A stretch of DNA of 64,000 nucleotides from positions 1,798,001 through 1,862,000 of the forward strand of contig CBDDIP010000002.1 of the NCBI GenBank assembly GCA_965229005.1, read 5' to 3'. Under the pieces are notes generated by a model. It was not told the origin of the DNA. It saw nothing but the letters and a program-made list of their open reading frames with translations, and searched no databases. The position numbers and the translations under genes are program-made. Of this stretch, positions 1 through 7,302 are shown piece by piece (within the stretch, counting starts at the first letter, position 1; each line of letters opens with the position of its first letter). This DNA is from CBDDIP01 sp965229005 (GTDB lineage Bacteria > Actinomycetota > Acidimicrobiia > Acidimicrobiales > Ilumatobacteraceae).

Positions 1-75
1 GGCGGGGTTCCAGCTCCATGCCGGTCACCCTACGCCGCGGGTGTGACGGGGAGCCGCGAGCTCGCCGACGGCCGG

Positions 76-459
76 CTACCCCAGGCGGGCGAGCTGGGCG
101 TTGAACGTCGGGAGGTCGAAGTAGTCACGCCAGAGGGCGATCTGGCCGTGACGGATGACGAACAACCCGGCGACGGGCAGCTCCAGCCAGATGTCCTCGA
201 TGCGGAACCGATCGACCCGCTCGTTCATCACCACACCGTTGTCGAGCGAGCCATCGGCCACCTGGTGGTGCACCACCCATTGCAGCTCGTCGCAGCGCGC
301 CAGGAACGGGGCCAGCACGTCGCGCACGCCGTCACGCCCGTGGGTCTTGCCCATCGGCACGTTGTCGTACTCGCAGTCGTCGGTGAGGTGCGACAGGGCG
401 TGGTCGAGGTCCATGCGTTCGATCGCGGCAATGAAGTGGGTGACGATCTCGGCGGGCAT
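76..459 (-). CDS. SnoaL-like / NTF2-fold protein
   Basis: This 127-residue protein has the size and pattern of the SnoaL-like polyketide cyclase / limonene-epoxide-hydrolase superfamily. It opens with a helix (VTHFIAAIERMDLDHALSHL), follows with an acidic stretch around residue 28, and ends in the WRDYFDL motif typical of the fold's last strand. Family members bind small hydrophobic ligands or act as hydrolases or isomerases; the substrate cannot be read here. It stands alone, convergent with nothing nearby, and its ATG start follows ordinary spacing. The fold call is firm, the function is not. Confidence 0.8.
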   Translation of the reverse strand: MPAEIVTHFIAAIERMDLDHALSHLTDDCEYDNVPMGKTHGRDGVRDVLAPFLARCDELQWVVHHQVADGSLDNGVVMNERVDRFRIEDIWLELPVAGLFVIRHGQIALWRDYFDLPTFNAQLARLG

Positions 460-515
460 GGCCGAACGCTACTGCGGCTGCTGTGAGCGTGGTTCCGCCC
501 CGTCAGCCCGGCTGG

Positions 516-932
516 TCAGCCGGCGCGGGCGCCATCCGGGTCGAACGCACGGGCGCGGATGCCGATCGGTGCCGAGACGGTGTAGCCGAGGAGATGTCGG
601 TCCTCCTCCGACTCGCCCGCCCAGTACCCGTATTCGCGGTTCGTGCGGGCGAAGTCTCGGCACGAGATCTGCACCGGGCAGCCGGCGCAGAGCAGCCGTG
701 CCTTGTGCTCACGGCGGGCGCGGGCCTGCGGCCGTTCGGCCTTGGGCGGGAAGAACAGCGGGGTGCGGCCCTTGCAGGCGGCGTGCGGCGCCCACAGGTC
801 GTACGGCACCGCGTCGTCCAGGTGTGGGTCGTCGATGTGTGGGTTGCTGCAGCCGGGATCGGTGAGACCAGAGTCGCTGAACTCGAGAACAGTGAGATCT
901 GCGACAACGTGCATTGCCTCGATGGCAGCCAT
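516..932 (-). CDS. WhiB-family iron-sulfur transcriptional regulator
   Basis: This 138-residue protein carries the four WhiB cysteines in order. AACKG comes first, then after 28 residues LCAGCPVQISC supplies Cys-x2-Cys-x5-Cys. The turn motif GYWAGESEEDR follows where WhiB proteins have G-V/I-W-G-G. WhiB proteins bind a [4Fe-4S] cluster and act with the primary sigma factor; they occur in Actinobacteria and their phages. The ATG at 932 is preceded by AAGGGAG at good spacing. The N-terminal 40 residues are longer than in minimal WhiB proteins. Which paralog (WhiB1-7) it is cannot be decided by eye. Confidence 0.95.
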   Translation of the reverse strand: MAAIEAMHVVADLTVLEFSDSGLTDPGCSNPHIDDPHLDDAVPYDLWAPHAACKGRTPLFFPPKAERPQARARREHKARLLCAGCPVQISCRDFARTNREYGYWAGESEEDRHLLGYTVSAPIGIRARAFDPDGARAG

Positions 933-989
933 GACGAACTCCCTTCGCGTCGGACGATCAGTGTCCGTTGCGGGAGCGTGGCAGGATTT

Positions 990-1003
990 TCGAACGCGTT
1001 CAA
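990..1003. promoter_or_regulatory. Palindrome upstream of the WhiB gene
   Basis: The bases TCGAACGCGTTCAA contain a perfect 10-bp palindrome (GAACGCGTTC) about 60 bp upstream of the WhiB start and inside the WhiB/PhoH intergenic gap. It could be an operator for a dimeric regulator. It resembles an actinobacterial LexA box but the spacing between the half-sites is too short for one. Confidence 0.3.
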
Positions 1004-1034
1004 TACGGGAAAGAATTTTCTCCGGTCACCTGGG

Positions 1035-2375
1035 TCACAGCAGTTCTGCAGCCAGGCTGGCGACCGCGCTGCGCTCGCACGAGCTGAGCGTGATGTGGCC
1101 GAAGCAGCGCTGTCCGCCGAACGCCTGGATCAGCACCGCAAGCGCGTTGTTCGATTCCCCCAGGTAGGGGGCATCGATCTGACTGGTGTCGCCAGTGAAG
1201 ATCACCTTCGTGCCGTCGCCGATGCGGGTGAGCACCGTCTTCAGCGTGGTCGGCTCCAGGTTCTGGGCCTCGTCGACCACCACGATCTGGCGATGCAGGC
1301 TGCGGCCACGCAGGAACGTCACCGACTCCAGCGACAGCTGGTTGCGGCCGATCAGCTCGTCGATCATCCGCTGCGCATCCGCGTTGCTGCGCTGGTCGGT
1401 GAGGGCGACGATGGCGTCGTGGATGGCCGACATCCACGGGTCGAGCTTCTCGGTCAACCCGCCGGGCAGGAAGCCGACGTCGGCGCGTCCGACCGGCACC
1501 AGCGGGCGGTAGACGGCGAGGCGCTCGTACAACCGGCGCTCGACCACCTGCTCCAGTCCGGCTGCGATCGCCAGCAGCGTCTTGCCCGTGCCGGCGCGGC
1601 CGTCGAGGGCGACGATGCTGACGTCGGGGTCGAGCAGCAGCTCGAGCGCGAATCGCTGCTCCTTCGAGCGCGCCCGCAGGCCCCACGCCTCCGGCGCGCT
1701 GTGGGGGAGGAGCACCAGCTCCTCGTCGCGGCGACGAGTGAGGGCCGACTGCTGTCCGCTGCGCAGCACGGCGAACCCGTTCTCGTGCAGCACCTCGGCG
1801 CCATCGACCTCCGAGGCGGCGACGGCCCCCGTGCTGTACAGCGTGTCGATCTCCTCGTGCGTGGCGCCGAGCGTCTCCCACCCCGCAGCGCGCGTGGCCA
1901 TGCTGCGGCCGATCGGGCGGTGCTCGTCGGCATGGAGGCCGAGGTGCGCTGCCTTGATCCGCAGCGCGGCGTCGTTGGACACCATCCGCGTCGGGGCGGT
2001 GTTGGCCTGGCCGAGTGCGGCGCCGATGATCCGGTTGTCCGGCTTCGCCGGGTCGAGTCCGTGCTCGATCAAGAGGTGGCGCTGCACGCCGTTGATCTCG
2101 ATCTGCAGCGTGCCCGCATCGGGACCGTCGCCGAGCGGCACCGGCACGGCCAGCGAACCACCGTGGCGGACGCGCAGCTCCTCGACGGAACGCAGCGCGG
2201 CACGAGCGGAGCGGCCGACGTCGTCGGGCCGGCTCTTCAACCCGTCGAGCTCCTCGATCACCGTGAGCGGGATGACCACGTCGACGCCGGTGAACCCGGC
2301 GATGCAACCAGGATCTGCCACCAGCACTGACGTGTCCAGCACCACACGGGTGCGAACCTCACCCGGCGGCATCAT
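1035..2375 (-). CDS. PIN domain-PhoH-like ATPase
   Basis: This 446-residue protein begins with a PIN ribonuclease domain (VVLDTSVLVADPG near residue 12, acidic EELDGL near 40, KPDNRII near 95). It continues with a PhoH ATPase domain: Walker A GRAGTGKT, Walker B IVVVDEAQN, and the sensor-like FTGDTSQIDAPY. PIN-PhoH proteins (PhoH2 type) are RNA-unwinding ribonucleases linked to RNA turnover and sometimes paired with a small antitoxin-like ORF. The start is the first of two adjacent ATGs at 2375, with GGAGGTGA about 15 bases upstream; upstream GTG starts in the same frame are possible. No PhoAT-like partner is visible. Confidence 0.9.
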   Translation of the reverse strand: MMPPGEVRTRVVLDTSVLVADPGCIAGFTGVDVVIPLTVIEELDGLKSRPDDVGRSARAALRSVEELRVRHGGSLAVPVPLGDGPDAGTLQIEINGVQRHLLIEHGLDPAKPDNRIIGAALGQANTAPTRMVSNDAALRIKAAHLGLHADEHRPIGRSMATRAAGWETLGATHEEIDTLYSTGAVAASEVDGAEVLHENGFAVLRSGQQSALTRRRDEELVLLPHSAPEAWGLRARSKEQRFALELLLDPDVSIVALDGRAGTGKTLLAIAAGLEQVVERRLYERLAVYRPLVPVGRADVGFLPGGLTEKLDPWMSAIHDAIVALTDQRSNADAQRMIDELIGRNQLSLESVTFLRGRSLHRQIVVVDEAQNLEPTTLKTVLTRIGDGTKVIFTGDTSQIDAPYLGESNNALAVLIQAFGGQRCFGHITLSSCERSAVASLAAELL

Positions 2376-2575
2376 GTCGTCGCCCTGCTCACCTCCCCCG
2401 TCCTGCTCGCTTGCTCGACGTCCGGGCACGAGGTCGGTCAACGCCACTCCATTCGAAGGGTCGGGGACTTGCGCAACACAGCTAGTTGTAGCGCGGCGTC
2501 CACGAAGGGTGGTGGACCACGAGGTGAACGCTGTGTGAATGGCCGTTCCGCCCGCCGGCGGGCTCGGCGACCCGC

Positions 2576-3136
2576 TCAGAGTGCCGCTGGGACGCCGTCG
2601 TCGAGCTGCACGCCGCAGGTGTTCAACGCCATCGCCACGAGGTGGTAGTTGCCCACGGCGAAGACCGCATCGAGGAGCTGTTCGGTGCTGTAGCGCCCGG
2701 CCAGCACCTGCCAGGTGGCGTCGCCGATGCGCGAGTCGTCGTGCAGCTCGTCGGCGGCGCGCAGCAGGGCGCGGTCGAAGTCGCTCCAACGCGGGTCGTC
2801 GATGTCGCCCTTCGTCGCCTCGACCTCGTCGGCGGTGATGTCGCAGCGCAGGGCGATCTGGGCGTGCTGGCTGAACTCGTACTGCGATTGGCAGCGCCAT
2901 CCGGTGCGCAGGATCAGCAGCTCGCGGTCGCGCGGGGTGAGGGTGCTCTTCGCCAGCACGTGCGAGGCGAAGACCAGCCAGCGACGCATCAGGTTCGGGT
3001 GGTGGGCGAGCGTGGCGAAGATGTTCAGCGGCGTGCCGCCCGGCGCCTGCAGACCGCCCTTGCGGTAGAGCTCGAGCACCTCGTCGGACGGGTCGGTGAG
3101 GGGAGCGATGCGCACGGCGTTGATGGGGGCGTCCAT
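2576..3136 (-). CDS. Carboxymuconolactone decarboxylase-family protein
   Basis: This 186-residue protein shows the CMD/AhpD-like signature region TPRDRELLILRTGWRCQSQY followed by FSQHAQIA. That pattern is seen in stand-alone CMD proteins with one reactive cysteine and a nearby histidine. Members include AhpD-type peroxidase partners and gamma-carboxymuconolactone decarboxylases, so the substrate is open. The start is the ATG at 3136; a GTG lies two codons upstream. It is divergent from the HIT gene with only about 33 bases between starts, so the two share one promoter region. Confidence 0.85.
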   Translation of the reverse strand: MDAPINAVRIAPLTDPSDEVLELYRKGGLQAPGGTPLNIFATLAHHPNLMRRWLVFASHVLAKSTLTPRDRELLILRTGWRCQSQYEFSQHAQIALRCDITADEVEATKGDIDDPRWSDFDRALLRAADELHDDSRIGDATWQVLAGRYSTEQLLDAVFAVGNYHLVAMALNTCGVQLDDGVPAAL

Positions 3137-3169
3137 CGGCACATCATGACCGGGCGGCAGACTGGCGCG

Positions 3170-3595
3170 ATGGGTCGGACCGACTGCCTGTTCTGCTCGA
3201 TCGTCGAGGGCGCGCTGCCGTCGACGCAGGTGTTCGCCGACGATGTCGCCGTTGGCTTCCTCGATCGTTCGCCGGTGTTCAAGGGGCACGTTCTGGTGGT
3301 GCCACGGCAACACGTCGTGACGATCGGCGACCTTCCTGTTGCCGATGTCGGTCCGTTCTTCGAACGGGTGCAGCGCGTCGCCGCGCTGATGCCCGACGCG
3401 TTGGTGTGCGACGGCACGTTCGTGGCGATGAACAACGTCGTCAGCCAGAGCGTGGCCCACCTCCACGTGCACGTTGTGCCGCGGCGTCGCAAGGACGGCC
3501 TGCGCGGTTTCTTCTGGCCACGCACCAAGTACGCGGACGACGCCGACGCCGAGTCCTTCGCCGCGCCCCTACGCGCCGCCCTCGCCGGGCTGTGA
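3170..3595 (+). CDS. HIT-family nucleotide hydrolase/transferase
   Basis: This 141-residue protein has the histidine-triad motif HLHVHVVPR near residue 100 and the N-terminal Zn-ribbon-like CLFCSIVEG of bacterial HIT proteins. HIT proteins hydrolyse or transfer nucleoside phosphates (AMP-lysine, ApnA and similar). I chose the ATG at 3170, which places CLFC at the usual distance from the N-terminus. An ATG at 3146 in the same frame would add eight residues. Confidence 0.92.
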   Translation: MGRTDCLFCSIVEGALPSTQVFADDVAVGFLDRSPVFKGHVLVVPRQHVVTIGDLPVADVGPFFERVQRVAALMPDALVCDGTFVAMNNVVSQSVAHLHVHVVPRRRKDGLRGFFWPRTKYADDADAESFAAPLRAALAGL

Positions 3596-3602
3596 TCGCC
3601 AC

Positions 3603-3642
3603 CCGAGTACCGAACGCGCTCTCATCGCGCTGTCGGTACTCG
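3603..3642. repeat. CCGAGTACCG stem-loop, copy 1
   Basis: This is an imperfect inverted repeat with arms CCGAGTACCGAACGCG and CGCGCTGTCGGTACTCG around a short loop. It is the first of three copies of one element in the window; the others are at 3655-3695 and 37246-37286. It sits downstream of the HIT gene and lacks a T-tract, so it looks like a REP-type element rather than a simple terminator. Confidence 0.75.
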
Positions 3643-3654
3643 CATCGTCCTCGC

Positions 3655-3695
3655 CCGAGTACCGAACGCGCGCCCATCGCGCGCTCGGTACTCGG
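3655..3695. repeat. CCGAGTACCG stem-loop, copy 2
   Basis: The arms CCGAGTACCGAACGCGC and GCGCGCTCGGTACTCGG pair almost perfectly. It lies 12 bp after copy 1 in the same orientation, so the HIT-lipoprotein gap holds a tandem pair of the same hairpin. Confidence 0.8.
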
Positions 3696-3752
3696 ACGAC
3701 GTTGCGTCACCGCGGCTGCGGCGGAGCGTCAAAGCGGCATGGCAAGGCAGAC

Positions 3753-4277
3753 ATGAGGACGTGGGCTGTTGCGATCGTGGTGACGATGTCACTGATGGGG
3801 TGCGACCCGGACGGAGGCGACAACCGTTTCGTCGGGTGGCGAGGCGCGATCGTCGAGCGTGGCGAACACGGAGCCGTGCTGAGGCTCAACGGCTGCGATC
3901 GCCAGGAACGCGTGACCGGTGTGCTCGTACGGGAGGGACCGCCCGGTGACGACGGCTATGACGACAGCGACACGCTCGCTCGCGTGGAGTTCGAGCCCGA
4001 CCGACCGGGAGTCGGTTTCAGCTACGGACTGGACGCGACGGGAGCCGGGTTCGAGCTCGTCGATCCAGCGCGGTTGAACGACGTCCTTGCGCCGTCGAGC
4101 AACGAGCTCGTCGACGTGCTGATCTCGATCGACAGCGATGGCGTGCCTAGCTCGGAGGAGGTCACGACGACCGGCGCACAGCTGGCCACGCTGACCGCCC
4201 GAGACGTCGTGCGCGGAGACCGTGTCGTTGTTGCCCGCTCGGACATGTGCTCGCTTGCTGTTCCGGGTCAACGGTGA
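3753..4277 (+). CDS. Putative lipoprotein of unknown function
   Basis: This 174-residue protein has a short signal sequence ending in the lipobox LMGC (cysteine 17), so it is probably a membrane-anchored lipoprotein. The rest is acidic with beta-rich spacing. Besides the lipidated cysteine there is one in LNGCDRQ and one in SDMCSLAVPGQR. I recognise no domain. The ATG at 3753 directly precedes the signal peptide. It converges on the DUF429 gene with a 3-base gap. Confidence 0.65.
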   Translation: MRTWAVAIVVTMSLMGCDPDGGDNRFVGWRGAIVERGEHGAVLRLNGCDRQERVTGVLVREGPPGDDGYDDSDTLARVEFEPDRPGVGFSYGLDATGAGFELVDPARLNDVLAPSSNELVDVLISIDSDGVPSSEEVTTTGAQLATLTARDVVRGDRVVVARSDMCSLAVPGQR

Positions 4278-4280
4278 GCG

Positions 4281-4916
4281 TCAGACGACGATGCGCATCA
4301 GGAGACCGCGGGCGTCGCGCTGTCCGTTGCCGAGGATGATCGCTTCGCCTCGAGCGAATCGTTCGGCGGTGAAGAGGAGCGCGTAGGCGTCGAGGACGTC
4401 GTCGGGCTTCGCGCCGCGCGGTGTGATCGGGTCGACGTCGAACGTTCGCGCGATCAACGCGCGTCGCATCGCGGCTCCCTCATGAGAGTGCTTCGACGGA
4501 AGGTGCTCGCCGTCGTTCATCAACACGAAGCTGCACTCGGGGTGCGCCTCGGCGACGACGCGTTCGTGCGCAGGCGTGATCTGCGCATCGAGCTCGGCGA
4601 TCTTCGGCAGGAGGTGGAACGCTTGCTTCGAGATGCCTCGACCGGTGGCGAGGCGCGCGTCCGCGAGTGCTGTCGGGTAGTCGGCGATGTGCAGGCAAAC
4701 CCGTGGAGGCGTTGGAAACACGCTGTTTCGTCGAGGTCCGATGTACTTGCGCGCCTCGCTGTCGGTGACGCGCGGCGAGTCGATCGGCAATCCGATCGGC
4801 ATGTCGATGGCGAGCGCGTCGAACGCATCGACGTCGATTCGCGTGACGACCATCACATCGCTGCGCGTCGCGATCGCCCAACCTCCCTTGCATCCGTCGA
4901 CACCGGCGATCCGCAT
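4281..4916 (-). CDS. DUF429 (predicted RNase H-like nuclease) protein
   Basis: This protein of about 211 residues starts with the DUF429 hallmark GVDGCKGGW, followed by the conserved LAIDMPIGLP, and has a late acidic motif in KPDDVLDAYALLFTAER. DUF429 is predicted to be an RNase H-fold nuclease family; activity is not established for most members. I favour the ATG at 4916, which begins MRIAGVDG; an ATG at 4934 would add six residues. It is divergent from the HU gene. Confidence 0.85.
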   Translation of the reverse strand: MRIAGVDGCKGGWAIATRSDVMVVTRIDVDAFDALAIDMPIGLPIDSPRVTDSEARKYIGPRRNSVFPTPPRVCLHIADYPTALADARLATGRGISKQAFHLLPKIAELDAQITPAHERVVAEAHPECSFVLMNDGEHLPSKHSHEGAAMRRALIARTFDVDPITPRGAKPDDVLDAYALLFTAERFARGEAIILGNGQRDARGLLMRIVV

Positions 4917-4937
4917 CGCGCTCCTGTTCGTCATGTC

Positions 4938-5041
4938 GTTGCATTTGCAACAAGTTGGGTGCTTGTATTTGGCGCGCGAAACCTGTTCGATACGCGGGCG
5001 TAACGCTCCGTTACTACAACACCCCGATACCTGGAGGTATC
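4938..5041 (+). promoter_or_regulatory. HU upstream region: palindrome and two leader hairpins
   Basis: Three inverted repeats sit between DUF429 and HU. GTTGCATTTGCAAC (4938-4951) is a perfect palindrome that may be an operator. GTAACG-CTC-CGTTAC (5000-5014) and GATACC-TGGA-GGTATC (5026-5041) would form hairpins in the HU mRNA leader. The second encloses the HU Shine-Dalgarno GGAGG, which suggests translational control of HU. Confidence 0.45.
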
Positions 5042-5049
5042 AAACCAAC

Positions 5050-5334
5050 ATGACCAAAGCAGAGCTGATCGACGCGGTGGCGAAAGAGTCCGGCGTGAGC
5101 AAGGCCGACGCCGAGCGCACCGTGGGTGCGTTCTTCGACACCGTCGTGAAGGCTGCCAAGAAGGGTGAAAAGGTCGCGTGGCCGGGCTTCGGCTCGTTCA
5201 GCACCTCGAAGTCCAAGGCACGCACTGGCCGTAACCCGCAGACGGGAGACGCAGTGAAGATCGCTGCGTCCACCCGGATGAAGTTCACCTCGAGCTCCAC
5301 GCTCAAGGCAACGCTCAACCCGAAGAAGAAGTAA
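5050..5334 (+). CDS. hup: HU-family DNA-binding protein
   Basis: This 94-residue HU/IHF-family nucleoid protein begins MTKAELIDAVAKESGVSKAD and carries the beta-arm signature GFGSF near residue 47 and RTGRNPQTGD near 60. HU dimers bend and compact DNA. The ATG follows GGAGG by 12 bases. In mycobacteria the HU domain is fused to a long Lys/Ala/Pro tail (HupB/MDP1). Here the protein stops after NPKKK, and a tail-like protein is encoded separately 28 bp downstream with its own ribosome-binding site. Confidence 0.96.
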   Translation: MTKAELIDAVAKESGVSKADAERTVGAFFDTVVKAAKKGEKVAWPGFGSFSTSKSKARTGRNPQTGDAVKIAASTRMKFTSSSTLKATLNPKKK

Positions 5335-5362
5335 CTCACTCCAACCGAAAGAGGAAACTCAA

Positions 5363-5644
5363 GTGGCAGCTACCAAGAAGGCTCCGGCCAAGAAGGCCGC
5401 TCCGGCCAAGAAGGCTCCGGCCAAGAAGGCCGCAGCAAAGAAGGCTCCGGCCAAGAAGGCCGCTCCGGCCAAGAAGGCTCCGGCCAAGAAGGCCGCAGTG
5501 AAGAAGGCCGCTCCGGCCAAGAAGGCTGCGCCGGCCAAGAAGGCCGCTCCGGCCAAGAAGGCTCCGGCGAAGAAGGCCGCTCCGGCCAAGAAGGCTCCGG
5601 CGAAGAAGGCCGCTCCGGCCAAGAAGGCCGCCAAGAAGAAGTGA
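5363..5644 (+). CDS. Histone H1-like KAP-repeat protein (detached HupB-like tail)
   Basis: This 93-residue protein is made almost wholly of PAKKA and related units. It is strongly basic and presumably disordered and DNA-binding, like the C-terminal tails of mycobacterial HupB, Streptomyces HupS and eukaryotic H1. It starts at GTG (5363) after GAGG in AAAGAGGAAAC. With the HU gene 28 bp upstream and a strong terminator right after it, the two form a two-gene operon. The repetitive DNA can change length by slippage. Confidence 0.85.
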   Translation: MAATKKAPAKKAAPAKKAPAKKAAAKKAPAKKAAPAKKAPAKKAAVKKAAPAKKAAPAKKAAPAKKAPAKKAAPAKKAPAKKAAPAKKAAKKK

Positions 5645-5663
5645 CGACTCCATAACGGAGCGA

Positions 5664-5700
5664 GCGGACGGGGAGCGAAAGCTCCCCGTTCGCCTTTTTC
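5664..5700 (+). terminator. Rho-independent terminator of the HU operon
   Basis: A long GC-rich stem (GCGGACGGGGAGC paired with GCTCCCCGTTCGC) closes on a GAAA tetraloop and is followed by CTTTTTC. It lies 20 bases after the KAP-protein stop and is the clearest intrinsic terminator in the window. Confidence 0.93.
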
Positions 5701-5726
5701 CGGGCGGGTGCTGCAAGCTGGCGCAC

Positions 5727-6500
5727 ATGCAGCAGATCTGTGACGACCTCGTCGCCGAGCACGCCGACCTCGACCGCATCGTCGCCCCGCTGGCCGATGC
5801 CGACTGGGATCGGGCGACGCCATCGGCAGGCTGGATGGTCCGTGATCAGATCAGTCACCTCTGGTTCTTCGATCAGCGAGCGCTGATGGCGTTGACCGAT
5901 CCGGACGCCTTCGAGACCGACAAGCAGCAGTTGTTGCGAGTCGGCACCGACGCATCGATCGATCCCGGCCGCGCTGTGTCGCCGGGCGAGTTGCTTGCCT
6001 CGTGGCGAGCCGACCGCGACGCGCTGCTCGCCGTCGCCCGCACGGTCGATCCGTCGTCGCGCGTGCCGTGGTACGGGCCGGCGATGGCGGCCCGCTCGTT
6101 CATCACCGCTCGGTTGATGGAGACGTGGGCGCACGGCCAGGACGTGGTCGATGCGGTCGGCGCATCACGCACGCCGACGGCGCGGCTGAAGCACGTTGCT
6201 CACATCGGAGTGCGGGCACGGCCGTTCAGCTACCTGATCAACCAGCGCGAGATGCCGACCGCAGACGTCTACATCGGGCTCACTGCGCCCGGTGGCGAGC
6301 TGTGGGAGTGGGGCACGTCGGCCACCGATCGGGTCACCGGCGACGCGCTCGACTTCTGCCTGCTCGTCACGCAGCGCCGGCACCTGCTCGACACCGACCT
6401 GCGGGTCGAGGGTGAGGCAGCAGCGGACTGGCTGGGCATCGCCCAGGCGTTCGCCGGTGCGCCCGGTGGTGGACGTCAACCCGGTCAGTTCGACGACTGA
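5727..6500 (+). CDS. TIGR03084-like / mycothiol-dependent maleylpyruvate isomerase-type metalloprotein
   Basis: This 257-residue protein resembles the DinB/MDMPI N-terminal superfamily in its TIGR03084 branch. It has WMVRDQISHLWFFDQRA near residue 37, with the first metal-ligand histidine, and later METWAHGQDVVDAVG with a second histidine near residue 137. The family is a metal-binding four-helix bundle, often dependent on mycothiol or another thiol. The substrate is unknown. The ATG start is 27 bp after the HU terminator, and the gene is independent of that operon. Confidence 0.82.
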   Translation: MQQICDDLVAEHADLDRIVAPLADADWDRATPSAGWMVRDQISHLWFFDQRALMALTDPDAFETDKQQLLRVGTDASIDPGRAVSPGELLASWRADRDALLAVARTVDPSSRVPWYGPAMAARSFITARLMETWAHGQDVVDAVGASRTPTARLKHVAHIGVRARPFSYLINQREMPTADVYIGLTAPGGELWEWGTSATDRVTGDALDFCLLVTQRRHLLDTDLRVEGEAAADWLGIAQAFAGAPGGGRQPGQFDD

Positions 6501-6513
6501 CCGAGATCAGCAC

Positions 6514-7272
6514 ATGTGGCGATGCACCTGGGTCGTCGTGGCGTTGCTGATCGGCGGCTGCACATCGGGCTCGACCGCTCCCACCACGTCGACCACCGTG
6601 GCGGAGGTGTCGACATCGATCGTGGCCGAGGCGACATCGACATCGACATCGGCATCGACGGTCGAGGTCGTCACGCCGAGCGGGCCGACGAGCACGTTCG
6701 AGGCGGCGCCGCCGTCGCTGCCCTCCGGACCCGACCTCGTCGGGGCGACGATCACGGCGACGACCGCTGACGATCGCGTCGTGACGGCCGAGTTCTTCAT
6801 GCTCCACCCGGTGCTGGTGGACGACGTTCTGGCGCCGGTGGCGTTGGTCGACTGCGACCCGCGACTGGTGGCGCGCACGTCCACCGCGGCGTACGTCCCC
6901 TTCAAGGCCGTGATCCTGGCGGACGGCGGAGCGCCGACTCGCATGTCGCTGACGCTGTCCGACGGGTTCAACGTGCACGTGCTGATCGCGTCGCCGGCCG
7001 AGGGCGCCAACGCAACCTGCAGCGTCGGTGGGCAGAACGGGCTGACCGTGGAGTCGTTCGCCGAGACGACGACGATGAGCGGCTGGTTCATGGTGCCCGA
7101 CGTCGTCTCGCCCAACGCGCCAGACGGTGCGATGTCGAGGCTGGTCGATCACACGATCGCCGTGTCGCTCGACCTCGGCGATGGTGCCCGTGACGTGATC
7201 AGCGGACGGTACGGCGTGCCGGTCGACTTCTTCGCCGGCTCGCGCCAGGCACTGCGCATCTACCTGCCGTGA
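6514..7272 (+). CDS. Putative lipoprotein with Ser/Thr-rich linker
   Basis: This 252-residue protein has a signal peptide ending in the lipobox IGGC (cysteine 15). A low-complexity Ser/Thr/Ala segment of about 55 residues follows, then a beta-rich globular domain (about 75-250). Two cysteines in the domain (VDCDPR and ATCSVGG) could form a disulfide. I recognise no family. It starts 13 bases after the preceding stop, so the two may be cotranscribed. Confidence 0.7.
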   Translation: MWRCTWVVVALLIGGCTSGSTAPTTSTTVAEVSTSIVAEATSTSTSASTVEVVTPSGPTSTFEAAPPSLPSGPDLVGATITATTADDRVVTAEFFMLHPVLVDDVLAPVALVDCDPRLVARTSTAAYVPFKAVILADGGAPTRMSLTLSDGFNVHVLIASPAEGANATCSVGGQNGLTVESFAETTTMSGWFMVPDVVSPNAPDGAMSRLVDHTIAVSLDLGDGARDVISGRYGVPVDFFAGSRQALRIYLP

Positions 7273-7302
7273 ACGAGCGTCGGACCATCGCGGATCGGTG
7301 CC

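Noticed and set aside
990..1003. LexA (SOS) box upstream of the WhiB gene
   Set aside because: Actinobacterial LexA boxes have GAAC and GTTC separated by four bases; here only two bases separate them.
5335..5362. HU and KAP proteins being one gene broken by a frameshift
   Set aside because: HU ends in a normal stop after NPKKK, and the KAP gene has its own Shine-Dalgarno and GTG start.
5359..5823. Long minus-strand frame coding repeated LAGAAF-type units opposite the KAP gene
   Set aside because: It is the antisense shadow of the KAP repeats; the plus strand has the ribosome-binding site, the operon context and the terminator.
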